Shown: positions 38,599 to 48,555, counted from the first letter of the stretch. The stretch: DNA of 64,000 nt from Martinezella calliandrae (GCF_030272695.1 NZ_JARFYN010000003.1:1-64000), one strand, 5' to 3'. A program made the numbers and translations. The notes: generated by a model not told the origin, from the letters alone.

Positions 38599-39411
38599 GT
38601 GACAATATCGACCACACCCACCCTGCCCGGCATGCCCGGATCGACCCATGCGACATCCGGCACCCCGACGGCGGACAAAGCGCGCTACCAGGGCACCCTG
38701 ATCGCGCGCGGCCTCACCAAGACCTATCGCACACGGCGCGTCGTCAACGGCGTCTCGCTTGTAGTGCGGCGTGGCGAGGCTGTCGGCCTGCTCGGGCCGA
38801 ACGGTGCGGGCAAGACGACCTGCTTCTACATGATCACGGGGCTGGTACCGGTCGATGAGGGCACGATCGAGATCGACGGCAACAATGTCACGTCGATGCC
38901 GATGTACCGTCGCGCTCGCCTTGGAGTCGGTTACCTGCCGCAGGAAGCTTCGATCTTCCGTGGTCTTACGGTGGAGGAGAACATCCGCGCCGTGCTTGAA
39001 GTCCATGAAAAGGACAAGAACAAGCGGGAGCGAAAGATCGACGAGCTGCTGGAAGAATTCCACATCCGCAATCTTCGCACGGTGCCGGCAATTGCTCTTT
39101 CGGGCGGCGAGCGGCGGCGTCTGGAAATCGCCCGCGCATTGGCCACCGATCCGACCTTCATGTTGCTCGACGAGCCCTTTGCCGGCGTCGACCCGATCTC
39201 GGTCGCCGATATTCAAAACCTCGTGCATCACTTGACGGCTCGCGGCATCGGCGTGTTGATCACCGACCATAACGTCCGTGAGACGCTTGGTCTTATCGAC
39301 CGCGCCTATATCATCCATGCCGGCGAAGTGCTGACCCATGGTCGGGCCAACGATATCGTCAGCAATCCGGAAGTTCGCAAACTCTATCTCGGCGACAATT
39401 TCAGCCTTTGA
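38599..39411 (+). CDS. lptB: LPS export ABC transporter ATP-binding protein LptB
   Basis: This 270-residue ATPase powers LPS extraction. It has Walker A GPNGAGKTTC, the signature LSGGERRRLEIARALA, Walker B FMLLDEPFAGVDP, and the switch His in ITDHNVRETL. The frame runs upstream into lptA, so the start must be later. I chose GTG at 38599, 13 bases after the lptA stop; an ATG at 38632 is the other candidate. The first 30 residues are low in complexity and not part of the ATPase core. Confidence 0.94.
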   Translation: MTISTTPTLPGMPGSTHATSGTPTADKARYQGTLIARGLTKTYRTRRVVNGVSLVVRRGEAVGLLGPNGAGKTTCFYMITGLVPVDEGTIEIDGNNVTSMPMYRRARLGVGYLPQEASIFRGLTVEENIRAVLEVHEKDKNKRERKIDELLEEFHIRNLRTVPAIALSGGERRRLEIARALATDPTFMLLDEPFAGVDPISVADIQNLVHHLTARGIGVLITDHNVRETLGLIDRAYIIHAGEVLTHGRANDIVSNPEVRKLYLGDNFSL

Positions 39412-39431
39412 TGAGCCTGGGTTGAACGGCA

Positions 39432-39464
39432 GCGCCTCGTGCCTTACCAGAAGGCGCGAGGCGC
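39432..39464 (+). terminator. Long hairpin between lptB and rpoN
   Basis: GCGCCTCGTGCCTT (39432-39445) pairs with AAGGCGCGAGGCGC (39451-39464), a 14-bp stem with one G-U pair and a 5-base loop. No U tract follows. It starts 20 bases after the lptB stop and 140 bases before rpoN, so it may be an attenuator, an mRNA 3' end stabiliser, or a weak terminator. Confidence 0.5.
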
Positions 39465-39604
39465 CGGAAATTCATCGTCCCGTCACAGTTCCGCTTGACC
39501 AAACCCAATAAAAAAGCAATTTTTGGGCCAGTTGGAATTTCGCGGATATTTCTTGACGGAAAACGCGGATTCCCGAAGAGATCAAGGGGAGTCTCGCGTC
39601 CGCC

Positions 39605-41161
39605 ATGGCATTATCGGCCAATCTTTTCCTGCGCCAAAGCCAAAGCCTGGTGATGACACCGCAACTGATGCAATCCATCCAGTTGCTGCAAATGACGCAT
39701 TTTGAACTCACCCAATTCATCGCTCAGGAAGTCGAAAAAAATCCGTTGCTCGAATTTACGTCAAATGACGAGGATATGGGCAGCAATGGCGATCGCGAGG
39801 CGAAGGATGAAAGGTTCGACGCTTTGGAGGAGAGCAGCGACGATGGTTTCGACCGCAACAGCGGCGACCTGACAAGTGACTGGTACGAGAGCGGGAATAC
39901 CGGTCATACCGATCGCTTGAGCGATGAACTCGATACCAATTTCAGCAATGTCTTTCCCGACGACGGCAGCCCGCAGCGCGCGGATGCGCCTGAACTGCTG
40001 AGCCAATGGAAATCCATGCCGGGCGGCGAAGCCGGTGAAAGCTACGATCTTGATGATTTCGTCGCCGGCCAGATTTCTCTGCGCGACCACTTGAACGAAC
40101 AGATCCCCTTTTCCCTGCCGAACATGGCCGACAGGCTGATCGCTCAACATCTCGTCGACCAGCTCGACGACGCCGGCTATCTGCAGGCCGACTTGGGCGA
40201 AACCGCGGAGCGCCTCGGCACCACTCCTTCGGATGTCGAGCGCGTACTCGACGCACTGCAATTGCTCGACCCTCCCGGCATCTTTGCCCGTTCTCTTAGC
40301 GAGTGCCTTGCAATCCAGCTTCGACAAAAGGATCGTTTCGATCCGGCCATGGAGCGGCTGATCCAGAACCTCGAACTTCTCGCACGGCGCGATTTCGCGA
40401 CCTTGAAGCGGCTCTGCGGCGTCGACGAGGAAGATCTGCTCGACATGATGGCGGAGATCCGCCAGTTGAATCCGAAACCCGGCAGCGGCTTCGAGACCGG
40501 CATGTCCGAGGCGATCATGCCCGATATCGTCGTGCGCCCCTCCTCCGACGGAGGATGGCTGGTGGAACTCAATCCCGATACGCTGCCACGCGTCCTGGTC
40601 AGCCAGTCCTATTTCGCCTCTGTCTCCAAGACCAGCCAGGATCACGCCTTCCTCGCGGAATGCCTGCAGAATGCCAACTGGCTGACGCGCAGCCTCGATC
40701 AGCGCGCCAAGACGATCATGAAGGTGGCGAGTGAGATCGTCCGCCAGCAAGATGCCTTTCTGATGTACGGCGTTGATCATCTGCGCCCGCTCAATCTGAA
40801 GACCGTGGCGGACGCCATCAAGATGCATGAGTCGACGGTCAGCCGCGTGACCTCGAACAAATACATGCTGACGCCGCGCGGCCTGTTCGAGCTCAAATAT
40901 TTCTTCACCGTCTCGATCGGCTCCGTCGAGGGCGGCGACAGCCATTCAGCCGAGGCGGTACGCCACAAGATCCGCCTTCTGATCTCTAACGAGAGCCCCG
41001 ATGCCGTGCTCTCCGACGACGATATCGTCGACACGTTAAAGAAAGGCGGCATCGAGTTGGCTCGCCGCACGGTTGCGAAATACCGCGAAGCGATGAATAT
41101 CCCTTCCTCCGTACAGCGCCGCCGGGAGAAGCGAGCATTGGCAAAAGTCGCCAGCTATTAG
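39605..41161 (+). CDS. rpoN: RNA polymerase sigma-54 factor
   Basis: This 518-residue factor serves enhancer-dependent promoters for nitrogen, dicarboxylate transport and symbiosis genes. Region I is Gln/Leu-rich (LFLRQSQSLVMTPQLMQSIQ, then LLQMTHFELTQFI). An acidic region II, a core-binding domain and an HTH (ADAIKMHESTVSRVTSNKY) follow. The RpoN box is ARRTVAKYREAM. The length is normal for rhizobia. It lies between lptB and hpf/ptsN, a conserved arrangement. Confidence 0.98.
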   Translation: MALSANLFLRQSQSLVMTPQLMQSIQLLQMTHFELTQFIAQEVEKNPLLEFTSNDEDMGSNGDREAKDERFDALEESSDDGFDRNSGDLTSDWYESGNTGHTDRLSDELDTNFSNVFPDDGSPQRADAPELLSQWKSMPGGEAGESYDLDDFVAGQISLRDHLNEQIPFSLPNMADRLIAQHLVDQLDDAGYLQADLGETAERLGTTPSDVERVLDALQLLDPPGIFARSLSECLAIQLRQKDRFDPAMERLIQNLELLARRDFATLKRLCGVDEEDLLDMMAEIRQLNPKPGSGFETGMSEAIMPDIVVRPSSDGGWLVELNPDTLPRVLVSQSYFASVSKTSQDHAFLAECLQNANWLTRSLDQRAKTIMKVASEIVRQQDAFLMYGVDHLRPLNLKTVADAIKMHESTVSRVTSNKYMLTPRGLFELKYFFTVSIGSVEGGDSHSAEAVRHKIRLLISNESPDAVLSDDDIVDTLKKGGIELARRTVAKYREAMNIPSSVQRRREKRALAKVASY

Positions 41162-41411
41162 CAATTGCCCACACTCTACCCTGACCTGCAAATCCCCTAA
41201 CGGATCGTTAAGATATAGTTGACTTTCCAATGTGGCGGGGCTAGAAGCCCGCCGCAATCGATGCAGGACATCACTGCCATGAACTTATCCCCATCATCCC
41301 CAGGGCGCCTTAATAAACGCAATTTGTCTTTGACCGCGTGAAGTGCTTGGATGAGCTTGAGGCTTGGCGTAAACTGGTACGCGCAATAACCACGACAAGA
41401 AGGGAAACTCC

Positions 41412-41987
41412 ATGAGTGTGCGTGTCTCCGGTAAACATATGGAAATTGGTGACTCCTTCCGCCAAAGGATTGAAGACCAGATCGGAACGGCCGTGACGAA
41501 ATACTTCGACGGGGGGTATTCAGGCCAGGTGACGGTTCAGAAATCCAGTTCCCGCTTCGCAGCCGATTGCAAACTTCATCTCGACAGTGGCGTTGTCCTG
41601 CATGCCGCCGGAGAGGCGATGGATCCGCAATTGGCCTTTGATGCGGCGTCCGAGCGCATCGAAAAGCGCCTGCGCCGCTATAAACGCAAGCTCAAGGATC
41701 ACCAGGCCGGCAACCACACGAACGGCCTCGCCGAAGTCTCCTATACCGTCATGGACGGCGTACCGGATGACGACGATGAGGTCCCTGCCGATTTCGCGCC
41801 GGCGATCGTCGCTGAAAGCACGAAACAGCTAAAGACGATGTCGGTCGCGACCGCCGTGATGGCGCTCGACATGACCGACGAGCCGCTGCTGCTTTTCCGC
41901 AGCCCTGGCAAAGAACATTTGAACATCGTTTACCGTCGTCAGGACGGCAACATTGGCTGGATCGATGCAGCCAATATCAAAGGCTGA
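41412..41987 (+). CDS. hpf: Ribosome hibernation promoting factor, long form
   Basis: This 191-residue protein combines an N-terminal S30AE domain (about residues 1-105; VRVSGKHMEIGDSFRQRIED) with a C-terminal dimerisation domain of about 55 residues (EPLLLFRSPGKEHLNIVYRR and DGNIGWIDAANI). The long form alone makes 100S ribosome dimers. AGAAGGGAAA precedes the ATG. It is followed by ptsN after 86 bases. Confidence 0.95.
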   Translation: MSVRVSGKHMEIGDSFRQRIEDQIGTAVTKYFDGGYSGQVTVQKSSSRFAADCKLHLDSGVVLHAAGEAMDPQLAFDAASERIEKRLRRYKRKLKDHQAGNHTNGLAEVSYTVMDGVPDDDDEVPADFAPAIVAESTKQLKTMSVATAVMALDMTDEPLLLFRSPGKEHLNIVYRRQDGNIGWIDAANIKG

Positions 41988-42073
41988 GAAAAGAAGATGA
42001 GCGGCGGCCCAACACAACCAACCGGCCGCCGCTCCTCCGTCATCGGATCTCGGCGACACGAAGGATAAAGAGA

Positions 42074-42538
42074 ATGGCATTGGCAGATTTGCTGCACCAA
42101 GATGCGATCATCCCCGCCTTGAGGGCAAATTCCAAAAAACAACTGCTTCAGGAGCTGGCAGCCAAAGCCTCCAAATTGACCGGACTGCCCGAGCGCGAGA
42201 TTTTCGACGTCGTGTTGCAGCGCGAACGCCTCGGCTCCACCGGAGTTGGCAACGGCATCGCCATTCCGCACGGCAAGCTCACCAGTATCAAATCCATCGT
42301 CGGTATATTCGCACGCCTGGAAGTGCCAGTTGATTTCGAGGCGCTGGACGACCAGCCGGTCGATCTGGTCTTCCTGCTGCTTGCTCCCGAGGGCGCCGGC
42401 GCCGACCATTTGAAGGCGCTGTCGCGCATTGCCCGCGTGTTGCGCGACCAGGATCTTGTCGCCAAGCTTCGTGCCACGGAATCCGCCTCGGCAATCTATG
42501 CCTTCCTCAACGAAGAGCAGGCGTCCAACGCCGCCTGA
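42074..42538 (+). CDS. ptsN: Nitrogen-regulatory PTS enzyme IIA (EIIA-Ntr)
   Basis: This 154-residue PTS EIIA type-2 domain protein has the phosphorylated His in GIAIPHGKL at about residue 67. It receives phosphate through EI-Ntr and NPr and in rhizobia affects potassium and nitrogen balance. Placement after rpoN and hpf is the family norm. A strong terminator follows at 42572-42608. Confidence 0.96.
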   Translation: MALADLLHQDAIIPALRANSKKQLLQELAAKASKLTGLPEREIFDVVLQRERLGSTGVGNGIAIPHGKLTSIKSIVGIFARLEVPVDFEALDDQPVDLVFLLLAPEGAGADHLKALSRIARVLRDQDLVAKLRATESASAIYAFLNEEQASNAA

Positions 42539-42559
42539 CGGATCGACCTGGATCTGAAC

Positions 42560-42608
42560 TTGGATAAAACAAGAGCCGGATGACGAGGTCATCCGGCTCT
42601 TGTTTTTT
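42560..42608. terminator. Bidirectional terminator between ptsN and grpE
   Basis: AGAGCCGGATGA (42572-42583) pairs perfectly with TCATCCGGCTCT (42589-42600). TGTTTTTT follows on the plus strand, and TTGTTTTATCC on the minus strand. It lies between the convergent genes ptsN and grpE and can serve both. Confidence 0.9.
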
Positions 42609-42624
42609 ATGCACTGCTTGGGGC

Positions 42625-43266
42625 TTAGGCGTCTTTTTCGTCGAACGGGCTGTTGGCGCCCGGCTCTGAAATCTCGGCCACCTTCGGGCCGCCCTTGGCA
42701 ACACCAACCATGGCGGGACGTAGAACGCGCTCGCCGATGACGAAGCCCGCCTGCACCACCTGCACGACCGTATTGTTCGGCACTTCGGTGTTCGGAACCT
42801 CGAACATTGCCTGATGGAAGTTGGGATCGAACTTCTGGCCGACGGGCTCGAGCTGGCGGACACCATGGCGCTCCAGCGCCGACAGCATAGAACGCTCGGT
42901 CATCTCCACGCCTTCGATCAGTGTCTTCAGGCCGGCATCGGCCTCGGCGCGGGCTTCTGCGGGAATGGCTTCCAGCGTGCGGCGCAGATTGTCCGACACG
43001 GCGAGCATGTCGCGAGCGAAGCTGGCGACGGAATAGGACTTGGCGTCCTTGACGTCCCGCTCTGTGCGACGGCGCAAATTGTCCATCTCGGCGGCAAGGC
43101 GCAGATAGCGGTCGCGGAGGTCGCTATTTTCGGCCTTAAGCAGCTCGATCGGATCCGGCTGCAAGGGCTGTGCCGTTTCCACGGTTTCAGCATCCTCTTG
43201 CGCAAAGCCCGCGGCATTGTCAGTCGCCGTGGCGTCAGGTCCGGTCTTCGTTGTTTCGTCGGTCAT
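42625..43266 (-). CDS. grpE: Nucleotide exchange factor GrpE
   Basis: This 213-residue DnaK co-chaperone has an acidic, disordered N-terminus (about residues 1-45), a long helix with [19 protein letters not shown], and the C-terminal beta domain (HQAMFEVPN and [16 protein letters not shown]). I chose the ATG at 43266 (MTDETTK); the open frame to 43392 upstream is not GrpE-like. A possible RpoH promoter lies at 43304-43333. Confidence 0.96.
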   Translation of the reverse strand: MTDETTKTGPDATATDNAAGFAQEDAETVETAQPLQPDPIELLKAENSDLRDRYLRLAAEMDNLRRRTERDVKDAKSYSVASFARDMLAVSDNLRRTLEAIPAEARAEADAGLKTLIEGVEMTERSMLSALERHGVRQLEPVGQKFDPNFHQAMFEVPNTEVPNNTVVQVVQAGFVIGERVLRPAMVGVAKGGPKVAEISEPGANSPFDEKDA

Positions 43267-43303
43267 GACGGTCTCCGAATTGCTTTGTCTTTTGAATGTG
43301 CCC

Positions 43304-43333
43304 GATATCGAGGTTTGGCCGGAAAAAATCAAG
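43304..43333 (-). promoter_or_regulatory. Candidate RpoH promoter of grpE
   Basis: On the minus strand CTTG (43333-43330) is followed after 18 bases by TCGATAT, which approximates the alphaproteobacterial heat-shock promoter. It is about 40 bases upstream of the grpE start codon, a sensible distance. The -10 match is weaker than that for hsp20. Confidence 0.42.
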
Positions 43334-43487
43334 GCTTTGTCGCGAAGAACCGGCGATTCCCGGCAATCCCTTCGCATTTGCGCGAATACCAATCGGGTGA
43401 GGGCGCCTCCCCCGTTGGGGCTTCTACTATCGAAAAGCCTTTATCGGTATAGTCGGCGCCTTTTCAACACGGTGTGAGGTATGATCC

Positions 43488-43922
43488 ATGTCCAGCAACA
43501 AGTCCTATTCAGGCAAATGTTTCTGCGGCGCGGTGGAGATCGCGGTCAATGGCGAGCCGGCCGCGATGGGCTACTGCCATTGCGACTCCTGTCGGGAATG
43601 GTCGGCAGGGCCGATCAACGCCTTCTCGCTTTGGCCACCCGAAGCCGTTCGCGTGACCAAGGGTGCCGAACACATCCGCAGCTATCAAAAAAGCGAAAAG
43701 AGCGTGCGCAAATGGTGCGAGATTTGCGGTGGCCATCTGTTGACCGAGCATCCCTTATGGGCTGTGACCGACGTTTACGCCGCCATCATCCCGACCCTCG
43801 ACTTTCAGCCGATGCTTCATGTCAACTACGGGAACACCGTGCTGCACATGACGGACGGCCTGCCGAAGCAAAAGGACATGCCGGCGGAGATGGGCGGATC
43901 GGGAGTCCTGCTTCCCGACTAA
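43488..43922 (+). CDS. GFA family protein (CENP-V/GFA zinc fold)
   Basis: This 144-residue zinc protein of the glutathione-dependent formaldehyde-activating (GFA) fold has cysteines in KCFCGAVEIAV, the GYCHCDSCREWS block, and WCEICGGHL, seven in all, enough for the two zinc sites of the family. Most homologues are not proven to act on formaldehyde. It stands alone between grpE and hrcA, on the opposite strand to both. Confidence 0.9.
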   Translation: MSSNKSYSGKCFCGAVEIAVNGEPAAMGYCHCDSCREWSAGPINAFSLWPPEAVRVTKGAEHIRSYQKSEKSVRKWCEICGGHLLTEHPLWAVTDVYAAIIPTLDFQPMLHVNYGNTVLHMTDGLPKQKDMPAEMGGSGVLLPD

Positions 43923-43968
43923 GGATCTCCGCGTATCTAAAGCATGCAAGGGCTCCAGCCGCTTTTCG

Positions 43969-45057
43969 TTAGATCCCGGTGCGTGACAGCCTGGAAATCA
44001 GTTGGGCGGTATAGTCCACCATCGGCACGATGCGTGCGTAGTTCAGCCTTGTCGGGCCGATGACGCCGACCGCGCCGATGATCCGGTCATCGTCGTCACG
44101 ATAAGGCGCTACGATTAGCGAGGAGCCGGAGAGCGAAAAGAGCTTGTTTTCCGAGCCGATGAAGATGCGCACTCCCGGCCCGCTTTCGGCCAGGTTCAGG
44201 ATCTCGATCAGGCTATCCTTCTTTTCCAGATCATCGAACAAGAGGCGCAACCGATCCAGATCCTCAGCACCTTCTACTTCGGCCAGCAGATTGGCGCGGC
44301 CGCGTACGATGAGCTGCGTCGGTTTGCCTTCATCTCCATCGCCCGACCAGACGGCGATCCCGCGTTCGACGAGCACGTGAGACAGTGCATCCAGTTCCTG
44401 GCGAACGCTCTCCTTCAGGGTTTGCAGCTGGCGGCGCAGCTCGGGCAGGGTCTGGCCCGTCATGTGGGCGTTGAGAAAATTCGCCGCTTCGGTGAGCTGC
44501 GAAGAGGTGACGCCGGCTGGCAATTCGATGATGCGGTTTTCCACTTGGTCGTGGTCGCCGACAAGTACGGCCAGCGCCTTGGTCGGCTCCAGCCGGATGA
44601 ATTCGACGTGCTTCAGTATCGGATCGCTTTTCGAGGTGATCACCAGTCCAGCCCCGCGCGAAATTCCGGAGAGCATGCGGCTCGCCTCGGTCATGACCGA
44701 TTCGATCGGCTGATCGCGGTTGCTGCCGCGTACCTGACGGTCGATGGTGGCGCGGTCTTCTGCCGACAGGTCGCCGACTTGCATGAAGGCATCCACGAAG
44801 AACCTCAGGCCGACCTGCGTCGGCAGGCGGCCGGCACTGATATGCGGAGAATAGATCAGGCCGAGCTCTTCCAGGTCGCTCATGACATTGCGCACGGAGG
44901 CCGGCGACAGGGACATAGGCAACAGGCGCGAGAGATTGCGCGAACCGAGCGGTTCGCCATTCTCAAGGTAACTTTCGACGATACGGCGGAAAATTTCCTT
45001 CGAGCGTTCGTCCAGCGCGGCAATGGCATCCGAAACCGACGATGTCGTGAACCCCAT
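43969..45057 (-). CDS. hrcA: Heat-inducible transcription repressor HrcA
   Basis: This 362-residue repressor of CIRCE-controlled chaperone genes has a winged-helix N-terminus ([22 protein letters not shown] in parts: [14 protein letters not shown] and [21 protein letters not shown]) and a GAF-like C-terminal domain with [25 protein letters not shown] near the end. I took the ATG at 45057, which gives the usual length; the frame continues to a TTG at 45093. No CIRCE inverted repeat was seen in this window. It is divergent from rph, and grpE lies 0.7 kb away on the same strand. Confidence 0.95.
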   Translation of the reverse strand: MGFTTSSVSDAIAALDERSKEIFRRIVESYLENGEPLGSRNLSRLLPMSLSPASVRNVMSDLEELGLIYSPHISAGRLPTQVGLRFFVDAFMQVGDLSAEDRATIDRQVRGSNRDQPIESVMTEASRMLSGISRGAGLVITSKSDPILKHVEFIRLEPTKALAVLVGDHDQVENRIIELPAGVTSSQLTEAANFLNAHMTGQTLPELRRQLQTLKESVRQELDALSHVLVERGIAVWSGDGDEGKPTQLIVRGRANLLAEVEGAEDLDRLRLLFDDLEKKDSLIEILNLAESGPGVRIFIGSENKLFSLSGSSLIVAPYRDDDDRIIGAVGVIGPTRLNYARIVPMVDYTAQLISRLSRTGI

Positions 45058-45229
45058 TTCGCTGTCAAACCCGTTCTGTTGAGCCTTAGTCAAAATATAA
45101 TCATTCAGTTAGCAATGGCAAAAGGGAAAAATGCCAACGCTGCCCCAACGCGGCCCTCCATCCTGCTTTTCCTTTGCAAAAGCCGCCGCTGGATCGTAGA
45201 AGCGGTCAATAAACGTTCAGGAGAGTAGA

Positions 45230-45946
45230 ATGCGGCCTTCAGGCAGAAAAACCGATCAGATGCGCAAGGTGTCATTCGCGCGCAATTTTTCCAAGCATGC
45301 AGAAGGCTCGTGCCTGGTCAAGTTCGGCGACACGCATGTGCTCTGCACCGCGAGCCTGGAAGAAAAGACGCCGCCATGGCTGCGCAATAGCGGTAAGGGC
45401 TGGATCACGGCCGAATACGGCATGCTGCCGCGCGCCACCGGCGAGCGCATGAAGCGCGAAGCCGCCGCCGGTAAGCAGGGTGGCCGCACGCAAGAGATCC
45501 AGCGCCTCATCGGCCGCTCGCTGCGCGCCGTCGTCGACCTGCAGGCCCTCGGCGAACGCCAGATCACTGTCGACTGTGACGTCATCCAGGCCGATGGCGG
45601 CACCCGTACGGCCTCGATCACCGGCGGCTGGATCGCGCTTTACGATTGCCTGAAGTGGATGGAAAACCGCAACATGATCAAGACGGACCGCGTCCTGAAG
45701 GATCATATCGCCGCCATTTCCTGTGGCATCTTCGCGGGCCAACCGGTGATCGACCTCGACTATCTCGAGGACTCGTCGGCTGAGACCGACGCAAACTTCG
45801 TCATGACCGGGGTCGGCGGCATCGTCGAAATCCAGGGCACTGCCGAAGGCACTCCCTTCAGCGAAGAGGAATTTGCGACCCTGATGCATCTTGCCAGGAA
45901 CGGCATTGCCGAACTGGTGGAGCTGCAGAAGCAGGCGATTGCCTGA
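45230..45946 (+). CDS. rph: Ribonuclease PH
   Basis: This 238-residue phosphorolytic 3'-5' exoribonuclease trims tRNA 3' ends. Family blocks are [32 protein letters not shown] [33 protein letters not shown] and [18 protein letters not shown]. The length is standard. AGGAGAG lies just before the ATG. The rph-rdgB-hemW order is common in rhizobia but here is interrupted by a RIME-like element and a VOC gene. Confidence 0.97.
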   Translation: MRPSGRKTDQMRKVSFARNFSKHAEGSCLVKFGDTHVLCTASLEEKTPPWLRNSGKGWITAEYGMLPRATGERMKREAAAGKQGGRTQEIQRLIGRSLRAVVDLQALGERQITVDCDVIQADGGTRTASITGGWIALYDCLKWMENRNMIKTDRVLKDHIAAISCGIFAGQPVIDLDYLEDSSAETDANFVMTGVGGIVEIQGTAEGTPFSEEEFATLMHLARNGIAELVELQKQAIA

Positions 45947-45971
45947 GGATATCGGCAGATGCACATCGTGC

Positions 45972-46151
45972 GGCTTACCCCTCATCCGGCCCCTGAGTTT
46001 ATCGAAGAGCGGCCACCTTATTCCGTCTCGACAGGGAGAAGGGCAAGAGGCACCTGCCGCCGTTTCTCCGCTACAGGAAATCGGAGGACGATCGAGATTG
46101 CGGTCGCCGCTCTGCGCGCCTGCGGGCAGAGGGCTAGGGTAAGGGGCTAAC
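45972..46151. repeat. RIME-like rhizobial intergenic mosaic element
   Basis: This non-coding stretch of about 180 bases begins with GCTTACCCCTCATCCGGCC and ends with GGGCTAGGGTAAGGGGCT. The two ends are inverted copies of each other (CTTACCCCT against GGTAAGGGG). It also contains GGCCACCTTATTCC, GACAGGGAGAAGGG and CGCCTGCGGGCAGAGGG, all typical building blocks of the repeated intergenic elements of Rhizobium and Sinorhizobium. It separates rph from the VOC gene. Confidence 0.7.
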
Positions 46152-46154
46152 CCG

Positions 46155-46571
46155 ATGAGCAGTGTGACAATCGAAAGCGTTCTAGAAACCGCGCTCTATG
46201 CCGATGACCTCGATGCGGCCGAAGCCTTCTATCAGGGCATTCTCGGCCTGGAGAAGATCACGCGTGCCGGCAACCGCCATGTCTTTTATCGCTGCGGGCC
46301 GGCTGTGCTTTTGATCTTCAATAGTCATGAGACGGTGAAGCCGCCGGAATTGAGTTCCTTGCCGGTGCCGCCGCATGGCACGAAAGGCCACGGTCACGTC
46401 TGCTTCCGGGTCGGCGGCAACGCAATCGAAGCGATGGCTCAGAAACTGCGGGCCGCCGGCGTCGCCATCGAGGCCGATTTTCACTGGCCGAACGGCGGCC
46501 GCTCGATCTATTTCCGCGATCCGGCCGGCAATAGCCTGGAATGCGCCGAACCCCGCATCTGGGGCCTATGA
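46155..46571 (+). CDS. VOC family protein (glyoxalase/dioxygenase fold)
   Basis: This 138-residue vicinal-oxygen-chelate protein starts with [21 protein letters not shown]. It contains [12 protein letters not shown] (metal His) and ends with [20 protein letters not shown] (metal Glu). Metal-ligand positions are kept, so it may be an active metalloenzyme, but the substrate is unknown. Its stop overlaps an ATG of the rdgB frame (ATGA). Confidence 0.86.
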   Translation: MSSVTIESVLETALYADDLDAAEAFYQGILGLEKITRAGNRHVFYRCGPAVLLIFNSHETVKPPELSSLPVPPHGTKGHGHVCFRVGGNAIEAMAQKLRAAGVAIEADFHWPNGGRSIYFRDPAGNSLECAEPRIWGL

Positions 46572-46582
46572 CAGGACAGGAT

Positions 46583-47227
46583 ATGCGTAAACTAGATACC
46601 AAGACCATCGTCGTCGCCAGCCACAATGCCGGCAAGATCCGTGAAATTCAGGACCTGATCGGCCCACTTGGCTTTACCGCAAAGTCGGCCGCCGATCTCA
46701 ATTTCATCGAGCCGGACGAGACCGGCATTACCTTCGAGGAAAACGCGACCATCAAGGCACTGGCCTCGGCTATTGCTTCCGGCCTGCCGGCATTGTCCGA
46801 CGATTCCGGCCTGGTGGTGGACGCGCTTGGCGGCGATCCCGGCGTCTATACCGCCAACTGGGCGGAAACACTTGACGGCACCCGCGATTTCTCCATGGCG
46901 ATGCAGAAGGTCGAGACGGCTCTGGAAAAGATCGGAGCCACATCGCCGGAAAGCCGCACGGCGCGCTTCGTCAGCGTGCTTTGCCTTGCCTGGCCGGACG
47001 GGCACACCGAACTTTTCCGCGGCGAAGTTGAGGGCCATGTCGTCTGGCCGCCCCGCGGCACGCAGGGCTTCGGCTACGATCCGGTGTTCCAGCCTGAGGG
47101 CTACGACGCAACCTTCGGCGAGATGAGCGCCGAACAGAAGCACGGCTGGAAGCCCGGTGAGCCGCAGGCACTGTCGCACCGGGCCCGCGCCTTCAAGATC
47201 TTTGTCGAAACCTGCCTGGAGGCGTAA
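46583..47227 (+). CDS. rdgB: dITP/XTP pyrophosphatase (RdgB/HAM1)
   Basis: This 214-residue house-cleaning enzyme removes non-canonical purine triphosphates. It begins with the HAM1 motif [13 protein letters not shown]. It continues with [13 protein letters not shown] and [11 protein letters not shown], and ends with [10 protein letters not shown] chose the ATG at 46583 with AGGA before it, which gives the usual length; the ATG at 46568 overlapping the VOC stop is the alternative. Confidence 0.95.
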   Translation: MRKLDTKTIVVASHNAGKIREIQDLIGPLGFTAKSAADLNFIEPDETGITFEENATIKALASAIASGLPALSDDSGLVVDALGGDPGVYTANWAETLDGTRDFSMAMQKVETALEKIGATSPESRTARFVSVLCLAWPDGHTELFRGEVEGHVVWPPRGTQGFGYDPVFQPEGYDATFGEMSAEQKHGWKPGEPQALSHRARAFKIFVETCLEA

Positions 47228-47246
47228 GCTCAAACTCGTGGACATC

Positions 47247-48440
47247 ATGGATTCGCAAAACCTGACGCGTGAGGGACTGCTGTTGCCCGATACCGGTGAA
47301 CCCGGTTTCGGCGTCTATGTGCATTGGCCCTTCTGCGCGGCCAAATGCCCCTATTGCGATTTCAACAGCCATGTCCGCCACCAACCGGTCGACCAGGAGC
47401 GTTTCGCCGCCGCCTTCCTTAAGGAAATGGCGTCGATGCGGGCAATCAGCGGCCCGAAGACGGTGACAAGCATATTCCTCGGCGGCGGCACGCCCTCGCT
47501 GATGAAGCCGGAAACAGTCGCCGCGGTCCTCGACGGCATTTCCAGGTATTGGAATGTGCCAGATGGTATCGAGATCACCATGGAGGCCAACCCCTCCAGC
47601 GTCGAAGCAGAGCGGTTCCGCGGATATCGCAGCGCTGGCGTCAACCGCGTGTCGATGGGCGTGCAAGCGCTGAACAATCGCGATCTCAAATTCCTGGGAC
47701 GTCTTCATGACGTCGCCGAAGCGTTGAAGGCGATCAAACTGGCGCGCGAGATCTTCCCGCGCATGTCCTTCGACCTCATCTATGCCCGCCCAAATCAGAC
47801 TGTCGAGGAATGGGAGCGCGAGCTGAAGGAGGCGATCGCCTATGCCGTCGATCACCTCTCGCTTTATCAGCTCACCATCGAGGAAGGCACGCCTTTCTAT
47901 GGCCTGCACAAGGCGGGCAAGCTGATCGTGCCGGATGGCGACCAGTCGGCGCTGCTCTATGAGGCGACACAGGAGATCACCGACCGCGAAGGCATACCGG
48001 CCTACGAGGTCTCCAATCATGCCCGCCCGGGCGCGGAGAGCCGCCACAATCTCACCTATTGGCGCTATGGCGACTATGCCGGCATTGGCCCCGGCGCCCA
48101 CGGCCGCCTGACCCACGGCCCGAAGAAACTGGCGACCTCCACCGAGCGGAAGCCGGAAAACTGGCTGGAGTTGGTCGAGCGCAACGGCCACGGCATGGTC
48201 GAGCAGGAGATGCTCGGCTTCGAAGAGCAGGCCGACGAGTTGCTGCTGATGGGCCTGCGCCTGAAAGAAGGTATCGATCTCGTGCGTTGGCAACAGCTCT
48301 CTGGCAGGGAGCCGGATCCGAAGCGTGAGCAGCTTCTGCTGGAGCACGGTTTCATCGAACGCCTCGGCAATTCCCGCCTGCGCTGCACGCCTGCGGGCAT
48401 GCTGATCCTTGATTCCGTGGTTGCGGATCTGGCGTACTGA
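47247..48440 (+). CDS. hemW: Radical SAM protein HemW (coproporphyrinogen-oxidase-like)
   Basis: This 397-residue protein has the radical-SAM CxxxCxxC in FCAAKCPYC at about residues 30-38. The HemW-type GGGTPSLM (about residue 80) and the C-terminal HemN_C domain are also present. It is now seen as a haem chaperone rather than a true oxygen-independent coproporphyrinogen oxidase (HemN). I took the ATG at 47247, 19 bases after the rdgB stop; the open frame starts earlier inside rdgB. Confidence 0.93.
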   Translation: MDSQNLTREGLLLPDTGEPGFGVYVHWPFCAAKCPYCDFNSHVRHQPVDQERFAAAFLKEMASMRAISGPKTVTSIFLGGGTPSLMKPETVAAVLDGISRYWNVPDGIEITMEANPSSVEAERFRGYRSAGVNRVSMGVQALNNRDLKFLGRLHDVAEALKAIKLAREIFPRMSFDLIYARPNQTVEEWERELKEAIAYAVDHLSLYQLTIEEGTPFYGLHKAGKLIVPDGDQSALLYEATQEITDREGIPAYEVSNHARPGAESRHNLTYWRYGDYAGIGPGAHGRLTHGPKKLATSTERKPENWLELVERNGHGMVEQEMLGFEEQADELLLMGLRLKEGIDLVRWQQLSGREPDPKREQLLLEHGFIERLGNSRLRCTPAGMLILDSVVADLAY

Positions 48441-48555
48441 TCACCTCCCTTTGAGGGGCATTGTCGCAAAGTGGCTGAGGGGGTGACCTCACCACAATTC
48501 GCTCGAGCAAAGATCACCCCGCCCACACTACGTGCCGACCCTCCCCCTCAAGGGG
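48440..48555. repeat. Palindromic intergenic element after hemW
   Basis: This stretch contains CCTCCCTTTGAGGGGC, CTGAGGGGGTGACCTC and, at its right end, CCTCCCCCTCAAGGGGAGG. These are short inverted copies of one another and are typical modules of rhizobial intergenic repeats. The last 28 or so bases overlap the 3' end of the EamA transporter gene and encode its C-terminal residues. Confidence 0.5.

Noticed and set aside
43969..45229. CIRCE element for HrcA autoregulation
   Set aside because: No TTAGCACTC-N9-GAGTGCTAA-like repeat was seen in front of hrcA, grpE or rph.
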